A stretch of DNA of 9,727 bases from Acidobacteriaceae bacterium (GCA_003166055.1 PMWR01000528.1:1796-11522); one strand, 5' to 3'. Counted from the stretch's first letter, positions 1 to 7,536 are shown. A program made the numbers and translations. Notes: generated from the letters alone by a model not told the origin.

Positions 1-500
1 GCCGCAACCTGCGCCCCCGTGGAGGAACGCGGCGGCCGTTGCATGCGCTCCGGCTGACGCCACTCCGCTCCCGCAACTGAGAACGGCCATAGGTCCACAT
101 CGTAGGCCGTTTGAAAACGGCAAGGCAGGCCCTCGACGGTTGCCTTGGTCACAAGTTGCGTTCCGCGCGGAACGCGCATCCCCGCTGCCTTCTTTCCCTG
201 CGCCGGATCGGGCTGGCACTCCACGATCGTCATCGAAGGAATGGGACGCAGATAGCCCGGATGAATGATTTTTGTCAGCGCTTCGCTGATCTCCGGAAAA
301 TCGTCGTCGATGCGGCGATGAACGCGCGCGGCAAGAAACGCGAATCCCTCAAGCAACCGGCTGACATGCGGATCGTCGCAACGATCCGGATCGAGCAGAA
401 GCCGTCCCGCAACCTTGGGATACTTGCGCGCAAACTCGCCGCCCATCTGGCGCAGATAGGTCAGTTCGCGCTCATAGTATTCCAGCAGTTCCTCGCGCAT
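1..500 (-). CDS. tssF: TssF (VasA/ImpG family) T6SS baseplate protein, N-terminal part, cut by window edge
   Basis: TssF is a baseplate wedge subunit that works with TssG, TssE and TssK at the cytoplasmic end of the T6SS. The frame opens at an ATG at 498-500 and stays open to base 1, giving 166 complete codons of a protein that is usually around 600 residues; the C-terminal part lies outside the window. The N-terminus reads MREELLEYYERELTYLRQMG, followed by a segment with FPEISEALTKIIHPGYLRPI, which is the typical TssF opening and PHYLRPIPS-like block. The start is only 3 bases after the tssE stop, so the two genes are very likely translationally coupled. In H1-type loci tssG and clpV follow tssF, so they would be expected to the left of base 1. 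Family identity is secure from recalled motifs; the rest of the gene is unseen. Confidence 0.93.
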   Translation of the reverse strand, partial: MREELLEYYERELTYLRQMGGEFARKYPKVAGRLLLDPDRCDDPHVSRLLEGFAFLAARVHRRIDDDFPEISEALTKIIHPGYLRPIPSMTIVECQPDPAQGKKAAGMRVPRGTQLVTKATVEGLPCRFQTAYDVDLWPFSVAGAEWRQPERMQRPPRSSTGAQVA

Positions 501-503
501 CTC

Positions 504-968
504 CTACTTCACCTCGTACTCGCCGCTGATCAGCTCCAGCACTGTGTCGAACTTAATCTCCTCATCCATGTTTTCGTAGTTGATCTGACCCTCGATATGA
601 AAACGCAAGCTGCGGCTGAGCTGATCGGAGCGAGTCAGAAACACACGAGGGTGGCTGACCCTCGGTTCAAAGATGCGAATGCATTTTTCCAGCGCCGTCG
701 TCAGAGCATTCTGTTCTTTGCTTGCCGCACCTTCAAAATTATGAAAATCAGGCAGACCGTAATTTAGCACCGAGGCTGCCGTTGCGGGAAAGGACTCCAA
801 CTCCGGAATCACAGGCTGCCTGGTGTTCAAGAGCCACTCCACATCGCGCTTGAGCGATTCGCGATACATGCCGATTGACGCGGAACGCGTTTCAGGCCAC
901 TGATCGAGATCGGTCAGCCGATCGATCAACGACTGCGTGATAAGCGTGTCGGACCTGGGCCTGGCCAA
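504..968 (-). CDS. tssE: TssE, gp25-like T6SS baseplate protein, with TTG start
   Basis: TssE is homologous to T4 phage gp25 and helps start sheath polymerisation on the baseplate. The 154-residue product has the usual TssE length. It carries SLIDRLTD near residue 13, the conserved RDVEWLLNTR at about 41-50, VLNYGLPDF at about 67-75, IFEPRVSHPRV at about 99-109 and the LRFHIEGQI strand near 121-129. The start is a TTG at 966-968: a strong GGAGG (complement of 975-979) lies 6 bases upstream, and the frame closes at a stop at 984-986 with no ATG between. An ATG at 971-973 is out of frame. The gene follows tssA after 29 bases and precedes tssF by 3 bases. The rare start codon may keep TssE below the level of its neighbours, which is inference. 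Confidence 0.94.
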   Translation of the reverse strand: MARPRSDTLITQSLIDRLTDLDQWPETRSASIGMYRESLKRDVEWLLNTRQPVIPELESFPATAASVLNYGLPDFHNFEGAASKEQNALTTALEKCIRIFEPRVSHPRVFLTRSDQLSRSLRFHIEGQINYENMDEEIKFDTVLELISGEYEVK

Positions 969-974
969 CGCATT

Positions 975-979
975 CCTCC
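975..979 (-). promoter_or_regulatory. Shine-Dalgarno site of tssE that fixes the TTG start
   Basis: Read on the minus strand this is GGAGG, extended to CGGAGGAA, 6 bases ahead of TTG at 966-968. It lies in the short tssA-tssE spacer. No in-frame ATG exists between the upstream stop and this TTG. Confidence 0.7.
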
Positions 980-997
980 GGGATTACCGCAAATCGA

Positions 998-2368
998 CTA
1001 TTGCAGAACGATTGAATCCAGCCATTGCTGCGTCTCTGGGTTTGCCGCGCCTGTGTCATCTTCAAGAGTCCAGTGGCGCAACTCGGGCCTGACAACCAGC
1101 AGGCTGCGCACCGTTCCCACAACAGCATTGGAGACAGCCTCCGCCCCGGTTTCCTGGCCGGCGCGCCAAATGTAGCGATGCAGATCGAGCCACGCCCTCG
1201 CGCATTCACTGGCCAGAATCGGCAGCGACACGCGCATCAATTCGTTCCACGCTCCGCGGTTGGCCAGCGCCCGCAGCCTCTGACGAATCTCTGGAGTCGG
1301 TCCCACCGCGAATCCCGGCGCGGGCACTTCGCCCTGCATGCGTGTTTCTCCGAATCGCAGGCCGGCGCACACAAGGTAAGCTACTGGCGACCGCGGATCG
1401 TTTCCAAACAAATACTCCGCGCTCTCGACCACCATCGAGTACGCGTCGTCGATCCCGCTCAATTGCCCCGAGGGCGCTCGGCGGCTGAAGGTCTCCGCCG
1501 ACGGCCGTCCATTCGCATCCGCTTCCGTCTGCGCGTCCGCGCCGGCTTCGCCGCCCGATGCCGCAGGCCTCTCGACAACGGCCACAGGATCGGGATCGGT
1601 CTTGCGACGTTCGTTGAGCAGGAAGACCACGACCCCGTGAACGTCATCGAGCGCGGCCTGCAGAGTCTTGAGTACCGGCGCGTTGTCCCCGTAAGCTTCC
1701 TGCTGATACTGGTCGAGCCGTTCGAGCGCCTCGAGCGATCCGGCAAGAGCAGCGCCGGCATCGGCGTAAAGCGCCTTGGGACTTGCCGCAAATGCGTGAT
1801 CGAATTCCTCGGCGGTCAGCTTGCCGTGTTCGACCGCGTCTCTGCGCGCTTCCTGCTTTGCGTCGGAAGTAGCGTCCTTTTCATAGCCGACTGTGCGCGA
1901 CTGAAGATAGTTTTCGTAATTCAAACCGGAGCGGGTGATCGGCGCCTTGCGTATGGCCGCGGCAATCAGCCGTGCCGCGGTCTCTACTGAAAGCATCCGC
2001 AGTTCGAGGTCTCCGCCCTCCTCGATTGCCGGATAGAGCGTCGGCCAGAGCGTCTCCTGCATGGTTTGCAGCAATTCGATGCCGGGCACGAGAACCTGGA
2101 AGCCATCCACTCGCAGTTGCGCTTCCACCAGCCATCCGGCCAGTCGAAGATCCTTGCTCCGCTTGGCTAACGCATCGCCGGCCAACTTGATCACGGTGCG
2201 ATGATCGGCCTTCTTGACCTGCGATCGTCCCCAGTCCCCTGCCGGAAGATCGTCCTCTTCTTCTCTCCGCGCTTCTTTTATCTGATCGAAGACCTTGTCA
2301 TAGTAGAGGTCTTCGCCGGATGGATTCTCTCCAGCAATCGGCGTAAGCAGATCCTCACGCAGAGGCAT
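998..2368 (-). CDS. tssA: TssA (ImpA/VasJ family) T6SS protein
   Basis: TssA proteins organise baseplate docking and sheath-tube polymerisation; depending on the class they stay at the baseplate or cap the distal sheath end. The 456-residue product has an ImpA_N domain over roughly residues 3-130, recognisable from LREDLLTPIAGENPSGEDLY and ETLWPTLYPAIEEGGDLELR. The middle part is helical. A hydrophilic Ala/Asp/Glu/Pro-rich linker follows at about 257-303, then a C-terminal part ending with ARAWLDLHRYIWRA and a conserved-looking tail. The ATG at 2366-2368 has AAGGAG upstream with about 7 bases of spacing and overlaps the end of tagJ by 14 bases, so coupling is likely. Its position between tagJ and tssE differs from the P. 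aeruginosa H1 order. Family is clear; the exact TssA subclass cannot be settled by eye. Confidence 0.93.
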   Translation of the reverse strand: MPLREDLLTPIAGENPSGEDLYYDKVFDQIKEARREEEDDLPAGDWGRSQVKKADHRTVIKLAGDALAKRSKDLRLAGWLVEAQLRVDGFQVLVPGIELLQTMQETLWPTLYPAIEEGGDLELRMLSVETAARLIAAAIRKAPITRSGLNYENYLQSRTVGYEKDATSDAKQEARRDAVEHGKLTAEEFDHAFAASPKALYADAGAALAGSLEALERLDQYQQEAYGDNAPVLKTLQAALDDVHGVVVFLLNERRKTDPDPVAVVERPAASGGEAGADAQTEADANGRPSAETFSRRAPSGQLSGIDDAYSMVVESAEYLFGNDPRSPVAYLVCAGLRFGETRMQGEVPAPGFAVGPTPEIRQRLRALANRGAWNELMRVSLPILASECARAWLDLHRYIWRAGQETGAEAVSNAVVGTVRSLLVVRPELRHWTLEDDTGAANPETQQWLDSIVLQ

Positions 2369-3083
2369 CTTGAGACTCCTTCTCCGGGGCAGACCAAATC
2401 ACGCTGCGAAGCTCCAGCAGCGGGACATCCACTCCATCGATGACCATCATCTTGGCGCCGCAGGGGATTTCGCCAAAGGTCTCGTCAGCCTCCCAGGCCG
2501 ACTCACGGCCAAGCTGAACGGATTCTTCCGCATGGCGGGAAGACAACGGACACAAGACGGGAATCAGCACTTCGCCCAACTCCTGCAGGCGAAAGTCCGA
2601 ACTGGTCTCAACGCGCGCGCGCGCCCAGACCAGGTCACGGAGATTGGAGGCGGGCTCAATCTCGATCCTGCGCAGATAGTGAATTGGAATCCACGTATAG
2701 CTGCCGGCGATAAACGTCTCGAGGTTCGCGCCGATACGCGGGTCCGAATCGAGAATCTCGCCGAAGGGTTTCCCGTTCCATGTGCCGCCATGAACCGCCT
2801 CATCCCGTGATGGAGGCGTCTCATGGTTGGCAAACATAGCCTGGCGCGTGCGCTCGGCATGCAGCGCACTTCGATAAAGCAGAGTCCCCGCGGCAGCCTC
2901 GGCATTCGCTCCCGCCAGAAGATCCAGCTGCTTTTCTGCCCGGTCGTACTCCCCGGAAAACAGCAAAAGCTCAAACAGGAACGTGCGGCGCCTGGCGTCG
3001 AGTGGATTCGATCTCAACTCTTCGCCAAGCGCCTTGATGGCTTCCCGCAGTTTCCCTTCGCGGTAAAGCGCTAGTGGTGTCAT
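2355..3083 (-). CDS. tagJ: TagJ (ImpE/HsiE) T6SS accessory protein
   Basis: TagJ/HsiE1 proteins are cytoplasmic accessory factors of one T6SS class. In P. aeruginosa HsiE1 binds the N-terminal helix of the sheath protein TssB and is linked to ClpV-driven sheath disassembly. The 242-residue product starts with TPR-like helices (MTPLALYREGKLREAIKALG, then ELRSNPLDARRRTFLFELLL, about residues 1-60) and continues with the ImpE core, including SYTWIPIHYLRRIEIEPA near 129-146 and DLVWARARVETS after it. It begins 6 bases after the hcp stop and overlaps tssA by 14 bases. Its presence predicts that the ClpV of this system is of the TagJ-associated class. Identity comes from motif recall and from its place next to hcp, as in H1-type loci. 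Confidence 0.9.
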   Translation of the reverse strand: MTPLALYREGKLREAIKALGEELRSNPLDARRRTFLFELLLFSGEYDRAEKQLDLLAGANAEAAAGTLLYRSALHAERTRQAMFANHETPPSRDEAVHGGTWNGKPFGEILDSDPRIGANLETFIAGSYTWIPIHYLRRIEIEPASNLRDLVWARARVETSSDFRLQELGEVLIPVLCPLSSRHAEESVQLGRESAWEADETFGEIPCGAKMMVIDGVDVPLLELRSVIWSAPEKESQDASA

Positions 3084-3089
3084 GTTGCC

Positions 3090-3566
3090 TTAGATTGACT
3101 GGCCGGTCTGGACGTTGTAGCCCTTCTTGCCTGTGGATGTGAGAGTTCCCTTGTCGTCCTGCTGCGAGTAATCGATGGTGATTGCGCCGTAGGTCATGGA
3201 CACGCTCTCAACCGGGATATCGTCCGACCCCGAGAATTGAAGCGTTGCAACAAATACCTTTTTGATTTCGACCACAAGGTACGCCTTTGTCGCGCCTGCC
3301 TTCACGGCGCTCAACGTCACCGTATCAAAGTGCGCCCCGGTACACATCGCTTGAAGTAGGCTCGGGGTTGCTTTGTCTACCTGCTTGGTGACCGACAGCG
3401 GGTGCATAGTCACCTTTCCCGCGCCGGAACCCCCTGAAGCCGTTCCCATTGAACTGGCCTGTTCTCCGCCCCAACTGAAGGAACTTAGAGCGATCTGATC
3501 CTTGAAATTTGGATTGGTCACTTCTCCGGTAACATTCGGTATTTTCAGATAGGCGTCAATTGCCAT
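3090..3566 (-). CDS. hcp: Hcp, T6SS inner tube protein
   Basis: Hcp forms hexameric rings that stack into the tube fired from the sheath; its lumen can carry and stabilise small effectors. The chosen start is ATG at 3564-3566, giving 158 residues beginning MAIDAYLKIPNVTGEV, a typical Hcp1 opening. AAAGGA lies 7 bases upstream. A longer in-frame version from a TTG at 3597-3599 adds 11 residues, but it would start inside a hairpin and lacks Hcp-like sequence. Further family marks are LSSFSWGGEQ, the KVTMHPLSVTKQVDKATPSL segment and the C-terminal MTYGAITIDYSQQDDKG. There is no sign of a C-terminal toxin extension. The spacer to tssC is the longest in the operon (77 bases), and 6 bases separate hcp from tagJ. 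Confidence 0.96.
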   Translation of the reverse strand: MAIDAYLKIPNVTGEVTNPNFKDQIALSSFSWGGEQASSMGTASGGSGAGKVTMHPLSVTKQVDKATPSLLQAMCTGAHFDTVTLSAVKAGATKAYLVVEIKKVFVATLQFSGSDDIPVESVSMTYGAITIDYSQQDDKGTLTSTGKKGYNVQTGQSI

Positions 3567-3586
3567 TGTGCAGTCCTTTCGTATTG

Positions 3587-3603
3587 GGTCTTGTGTCAAG
3601 ACC
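3587..3603 (-). promoter_or_regulatory. Perfect 7-bp hairpin in the tssC-hcp spacer
   Basis: On the minus strand the sequence is GGTCTTG-ACA-CAAGACC: a perfect 7-bp stem with a 3-base loop, 20 bases before the hcp ATG. No T-run follows, so it is not a standard terminator. It ends before the hcp Shine-Dalgarno site and does not mask it. It could protect or help process the hcp part of the message, or it could be a protein-binding site; both are inference. Confidence 0.5.
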
Positions 3604-3643
3604 GGTTGGGGAGATCGAATTCAAAAGGCAGGGAGCAAATCGG

Positions 3644-5134
3644 CTACTTGCCCGCGGGCTGAGGAAGATCCGCTACGAGCCTCAAAGAAACTGTGAGTTC
3701 ATCAAGCTGGAAGTGGGGACGAAGAAATGCAACTGCACGCAATGCGCCTGGTTTCCCCGCAACTTCCACTACCTCAATGCGGGCCTCGCGCAAAGGCTTT
3801 TCCGCCTTCGAGGTCGCGGACGCGTTGTCGTCCATAACCACGTAATTGGCGATCCACTGGTTCAGGTACTGTTCGGCCTGGACCCGGCTCATCGTGCTGC
3901 CGAGCTTGTCGCGCATCATCGCCTTGAGGTAATGCGCAAAGCGGGACATGGCCAGCATGTAAGGCAACTGGGCTGACAAACGGGCATTGGCGTTCGCTTC
4001 CGGCTTGTCATACGCCTTGGGCTTGTTGGCCGTTTGCACACTGAAGAAAGCGGCATAGTCCGTTCCCTTGCAGTGCACGAGCGGCACCAATCCCTGGTCG
4101 GCAAGCTCTTTTTCGCGGCGATCGGTGATGCTGACCTCGGTGGGGCATTTCAACGCCACATCGCCTTCGTCGGTGCGGAAGTTGTGAGTCGCGAGTCCTT
4201 CAACGAGGCCGCCGCCCTCTACGCCGCGAATCGCTGCCGTCCAGCCATACTTGGCAAAAGACTGGGTTAGCCTTGCCGCCAGGGCATATGCGGCGTTGCC
4301 CCACAGATACTTCGAGTGGTCCTTGCCGTCGACTCCTTCTTCGAAGGCGAACTCGTCGATCTGCCTGGTCTCTTTGCCATAAGGCTCGCGCATCAAAACG
4401 TGAGGCAGCGTGAGAGCAACATAACGGGAGTCGTCCGAAGCCCGGAAAGACTTCCACTTCGCATATTCCGTGCTGTCGAAGACCTTGGAAATATCCCGGA
4501 TGCCGGTCATCTGTTGGTACTCGCTCAGGTTCAGCAACTCCGGCGAGGCCGCGGAAAGGAAGGGTGCATGAGCCGCCGACGCTACTTGCGACACCCGCTC
4601 CAGCAACTCCACATCTTCGCCACTGCGGCCAAATTCGTAGTCTCCCACCATGGCCGCAAACGGAGCGCCGCCAAAGACCCCGAATTCCTCTTCATACACC
4701 TTTTTGAAGAACGCGCTCTGGTCGAACTCCGGCGCCCGCTGCAAGTCCCTTAGAAGATCTTTCTTTGAGACGTTCAGCAGCTTGATCTTCAGGTTGTCGC
4801 TGGTCTCGCTCTGGTCGAGCAGATGTTTGATGCCGCGCCAGGTAGCCTCAAGCTTCTGGAACGAGGGGTGATGCAAAACCTCGTTCAGTTGCAGCGAGAT
4901 CAGACGGTCAATCTCGGCGATGCGGGTTCCGATGGTTGCTTCCGCATCGCGGCTCAGGGTCATCTTCCCTTCAAGAACCTGGTTGACGAACTCCTTCACC
5001 ATGTCCTTGCCGCGCTCCTGGGCAACGGTATCCTTGCCAAAGCGCCCCTGGGAAACAATCTGATCCAGCAACGATACTTCGGTCGTCTGTACTTCGACAG
5101 CTTGCGCCGCCGCTTCCTTCGCAGGGTTACTCAT
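3644..5134 (-). CDS. tssC: TssC (VipB), large sheath subunit
   Basis: TssC pairs with TssB to build the contractile T6SS sheath that is later taken apart by ClpV. The 496-residue product has the standard length and a dense set of family blocks: AEIDRLISLQLNEVLHHPSF at about 73-92, FGVFGGAPFAAMVGDYEFGR at 151-170, AAHAPFLSAASPELL near 187-201, then YLWGNAAYALAARL, GVEGGGLVEGLATHNF, CPTEVSITDRREKELADQG and VHCKGTDYAAFF, and a C-terminal FLRPHFQLDELTVSLRLVAD. No frameshift or missing block is seen. The ATG at 5132-5134 overlaps the tssB stop in the string ATGAGTAA, with a GGAGG-type site inside the end of tssB, so TssB and TssC are probably made in a fixed ratio by coupling. Confidence 0.98.
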   Translation of the reverse strand: MSNPAKEAAAQAVEVQTTEVSLLDQIVSQGRFGKDTVAQERGKDMVKEFVNQVLEGKMTLSRDAEATIGTRIAEIDRLISLQLNEVLHHPSFQKLEATWRGIKHLLDQSETSDNLKIKLLNVSKKDLLRDLQRAPEFDQSAFFKKVYEEEFGVFGGAPFAAMVGDYEFGRSGEDVELLERVSQVASAAHAPFLSAASPELLNLSEYQQMTGIRDISKVFDSTEYAKWKSFRASDDSRYVALTLPHVLMREPYGKETRQIDEFAFEEGVDGKDHSKYLWGNAAYALAARLTQSFAKYGWTAAIRGVEGGGLVEGLATHNFRTDEGDVALKCPTEVSITDRREKELADQGLVPLVHCKGTDYAAFFSVQTANKPKAYDKPEANANARLSAQLPYMLAMSRFAHYLKAMMRDKLGSTMSRVQAEQYLNQWIANYVVMDDNASATSKAEKPLREARIEVVEVAGKPGALRAVAFLRPHFQLDELTVSLRLVADLPQPAGK

Positions 5135-5654
5135 GCTTGTCCCCCTCCGCCTTGCCGCCGATTTCCGCGCGCAGCTTGTTCAGTTCCTCAGTCTTTGAAA
5201 CCGCATCGAACAACGCCTGATCGAGCTGGTCGTTGCCTTGCAGGCTGCCGCGCAGGTTGGAGAGCCTGGTGCGCAGGTCGAGCAACTCCTTGATCGGTCC
5301 CACCTGCTCCGCCACTTTGGCAGGCTCGAAGTCCTCGAAGCTTTCAAAGTGCAGATCGACGCCGACCTGGCCGGCCTTCGGGTCGGAGCTCAGCTTGTTC
5401 TCAACCGAGAACTTCAGATGCGGCGACATACCCTTCAGCACGCTGTCGAAGTTGTCCGGATTGATCTCGACGAACTTGCGATCCTTCAGGGCCGCAAGAG
5501 GTTTCTCCGGCTGTCCTGTCAGGTCGCCCAGGACACCCATCACGAAGGGCAGTTCCTTCATCTCGATCGCACTGCCAACTTCAACGTCGTAAGTGATTTG
5601 CACCCGGGGAGCCCGGACGCGACTGAGTTTCTGCTGCGTACTCTCTCTTGCCAT
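5127..5654 (-). CDS. tssB: TssB (VipA), small sheath subunit
   Basis: TssB is the small subunit of the contractile sheath and makes heterodimers with TssC. The 175-residue product has the family signature RAPRVQITYDVEVG at about 14-27, KELPFVMGVLGDLTG at 33-47 and KDRKFVEINPDNFD at 57-70, followed by a long helical C-terminal half (about 110-165) ending in a charged tail. Start ATG is at 5652-5654 with CGGAG a few bases upstream. It is the first gene of the minus-strand operon, and it faces the 526-base divergent control region. As a TagJ partner in related systems, its N-terminal helix would be the predicted TagJ contact; that is from the known H1 system, not shown here. Confidence 0.98.
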   Translation of the reverse strand: MARESTQQKLSRVRAPRVQITYDVEVGSAIEMKELPFVMGVLGDLTGQPEKPLAALKDRKFVEINPDNFDSVLKGMSPHLKFSVENKLSSDPKAGQVGVDLHFESFEDFEPAKVAEQVGPIKELLDLRTRLSNLRGSLQGNDQLDQALFDAVSKTEELNKLRAEIGGKAEGDKHE

Positions 5655-6180
5655 AACGCTCCGGAAATGCGATTGAATTCAACAAACCCAAAGAAAGCAC
5701 AAATCAACGTTTGCTGTCCATAGAATTCTTTGACTAACTTACTGTCGACCCAAGGTAAACTCGAACGTAACATAGCGGAAAACAATCGTTCTCACTTTTT
5801 CTCAAAACGATTTTCCGGCCCCTTGAACTTGCGAACTTATGCGACCATCGCCTTGCCAGGCGCGCTTTTCGCCTTTCTTCGCCGTTTTTTCACGGCCTCC
5901 TCATCAACAGCGCCTCTGGGGTTCGGATCCAATCTGTTCCTTCCCATGTGAGTATGTGGGTCATGTTCGACTCACTTGATCCAGAGGTAAATTCAACCTG
6001 GAGCGTCGGGACAAAAATCAGAAGTTGCAAGTATCTTGCGGACGCTATCCGGTAAGTTCACCGGCCGGGGATCGTCCGCCACCCTCAATATCGCGAACCG
6101 CGGGCACTTTCCTTTTTGGACACTTTTTTGGCTCAACAAGTAAGGTAATATGACATACTCAGCCGAGGCTGAAGAAGAAA
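5655..6180. promoter_or_regulatory. Divergent control region between tssB and tssK, 526 bases without a credible gene
   Basis: This gap must hold the promoters for the minus-strand tssB operon and for tssK. It is AT-richer near tssB and holds several structured elements: an imperfect inverted repeat (5776-5817), a short direct repeat GAACTT/GAACTT (5825-5838), a GCCGT/ACGGC stem around a T-rich loop (5881-5896), a GTGAGT/ACTCAC pair (5948-5953 and 5970-5975) and CAGCC/GGCTG (6160-6171) just before tssK. I find no sigma-70 promoter good enough to assert on either strand. Two possible small frames inside look non-conserved and start at non-ATG codons or overlap tssB antisense. Confidence 0.55.
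5776..5817. repeat. Imperfect inverted repeat upstream of tssB
   Basis: Left arm CGGAAAA-CAA-TCGTT (5776-5790) pairs with right arm AACGATTTTCCG (5806-5817): 12 base pairs with a 3-base CAA bulge, around a 15-base pyrimidine-rich loop. It lies about 120-165 bases before the tssB start, where an operator or activator site could sit. It is not followed by a T-run and no gene ends nearby, so a terminator is unlikely. Confidence 0.5.
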
Positions 6181-7536
6181 ATGCGACAGCTCCAACCCGT
6201 CATCTGGTCCAAGGGTACCTTCCTCTCGCCCCAACATCTGCAGGCACAGGAACGCTTTGTTGAAGACAGCGCGCGTTTCTACCTGGACTCGCTGAACGCC
6301 CGTTCCTGGGGCTTTCGCGAAATCCAGATCGACACCAAGGCGCTTTCGGAAGGGCGGCTGGCCATCACCCTTGCCTCCGGCATCTTCCCCGACGCGCTGC
6401 CGCTCGACATCCCCGCCTCGGAATACCCTCCACCCGCGCGTGTACTGGACGAGTGTTTCAAGGATGGACGGCAAAGCTGCACCTTTTATCTCGCCGTCCC
6501 GGAATACCTCCAGGGCGGCATGAACGTTTCAGTCAACCGCGGCAGCGTGAGCACCCGGTTTCTGGCTCAGTTGCTCATGGTGCGCGACGAGAACACCGGC
6601 AGCGGAGAAAAGCCCGTTCAGGTGGCGCGCAAGAACCTGCAAATCCTTGCCGAAGGCGAAAACCGCGAGGGGTCGGTCATCCTCGGCTTCATGCGTATTC
6701 TGCGCTCCGAGACAGGCATCTATCAGGTCGATCCAACCTACATTCCTCCGCTCATCGACATTCACGCCCACCCCACCCTCAAGCGCATTCTCAGCAACAT
6801 GGTTGAGTTGCTGGTCGCGCGCAGCAGTCAGCTTTCCGGCGCACGCCGCCAGAAGAACCAGTCGCTGGCGGATTTTTCAGCGTCCGACATCGCCAATTTC
6901 TGGCTGCTCTACACCATCAACAGCCATCTCCCGGTGCTTCGCCACTTCCACGAGTCAACCAACATCCAGCCCGAACTCCTTTTCAGCGAACTCTCCGATC
7001 TGGCCGGTGCGCTGACCGCCTTCTCGAGCAAGATCGCGCCTAAAGACCTGCCGGCGTATAACCACGAGCAGCTCGGCTCCTGCTTCGGAGAACTCGACCG
7101 CCTGATCCGCGTCATGCTCGAGACCGTGGTTCCCAGCAACTTCGTAGCCCTCCCGCTCAAGATGGTCCGCGACACCATCTATGCCACTTCAATCGAGAAG
7201 GATGCTTACTTCGAAGGCTCACGATTCTACCTTGCGATTTCAGCGGATATTCGCGACGCGGATCTGATCGACCGCGCGCCAAAACTCCTCAAAGCCTGCT
7301 CCGCGACACAGCTCGAAACCCTCATTCGCAATGCGCTTCCCGGATTGCGACTGCAGCACGTGCCCACGCCGCCGCGATCGATCCCGGTCAAGCTGCGCCA
7401 TCAATACTTCGCCATTGAAACGGGCGGTCCCGTGTGGGAGTCGGTGCAGCGTGCGCGCAACTTCGCGGTCTACGCGCCGGCGGAGTTGCTCAATCCGCAG
7501 ATGGAGTTGATCATCCTGCTCGCCCAACCGGTGTGA
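6181..7536 (+). CDS. tssK: TssK (VasE/ImpJ) T6SS baseplate adaptor
   Basis: TssK forms trimers that link the baseplate wedges to the membrane complex and resembles phage receptor-binding proteins. The 451-residue product has the usual length. Its N-terminus, QPVIWSKGTFLSPQHLQAQE, is the classic TssK opening, and the body contains EYPPPARVLDECF, a central helical region around FWLLYTINSHLPVLRHFHES, and a C-terminal receptor-like domain ending with FAVYAPAELLNPQMELIILL. ATG 6181 is the first possible ATG after an in-frame stop at 6151-6153, but only a purine-rich GAAGAAGAAA precedes it, so the ribosome site is weak. It is divergent from the rest of the T6SS genes here; tssJ, tssL and tssM, often its neighbours, are not in the window. 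Confidence 0.96.
   Translation: MRQLQPVIWSKGTFLSPQHLQAQERFVEDSARFYLDSLNARSWGFREIQIDTKALSEGRLAITLASGIFPDALPLDIPASEYPPPARVLDECFKDGRQSCTFYLAVPEYLQGGMNVSVNRGSVSTRFLAQLLMVRDENTGSGEKPVQVARKNLQILAEGENREGSVILGFMRILRSETGIYQVDPTYIPPLIDIHAHPTLKRILSNMVELLVARSSQLSGARRQKNQSLADFSASDIANFWLLYTINSHLPVLRHFHESTNIQPELLFSELSDLAGALTAFSSKIAPKDLPAYNHEQLGSCFGELDRLIRVMLETVVPSNFVALPLKMVRDTIYATSIEKDAYFEGSRFYLAISADIRDADLIDRAPKLLKACSATQLETLIRNALPGLRLQHVPTPPRSIPVKLRHQYFAIETGGPVWESVQRARNFAVYAPAELLNPQMELIILLAQPV

Noticed and set aside
1025..1990. Long plus-strand frame opposite tssA (321 codons) and similar long frames opposite tssF, tssE, tagJ and tssC
   Set aside because: Antisense shadows of GC-rich genes, rich in Arg/Pro/His, with no family resemblance, while the opposite strand encodes clear T6SS proteins.
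3567..3599. Longer Hcp start adding 11 residues from TTG 3597-3599
   Set aside because: Lies in the hairpin, lacks Hcp-like sequence, and the internal ATG has a good AAAGGA site and the canonical MAIDAYLKI start.
5881..5896. GCCGT-TTTTTC-ACGGC as a terminator
   Set aside because: The T-run is in the loop and no gene ends nearby.
5730..5951. Plus-strand 73-codon frame in the tssB-tssK gap
   Set aside because: Starts at TTG, no convincing ribosome site, no recognisable sequence, and lies in a region full of inverted repeats; more likely regulatory DNA.
6117..6132. Sigma-54-like string TGGACACTTTTTTGGC before tssK
   Set aside because: The GG at -24 and the spacing are close, but the essential GC at -12 reads GG and the -24 element is imperfect; not enough to call.
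6146..6151. TAATAT as a -10 box for tssK
   Set aside because: Only four of six bases match and no -35 element sits at 16-18 bases upstream.
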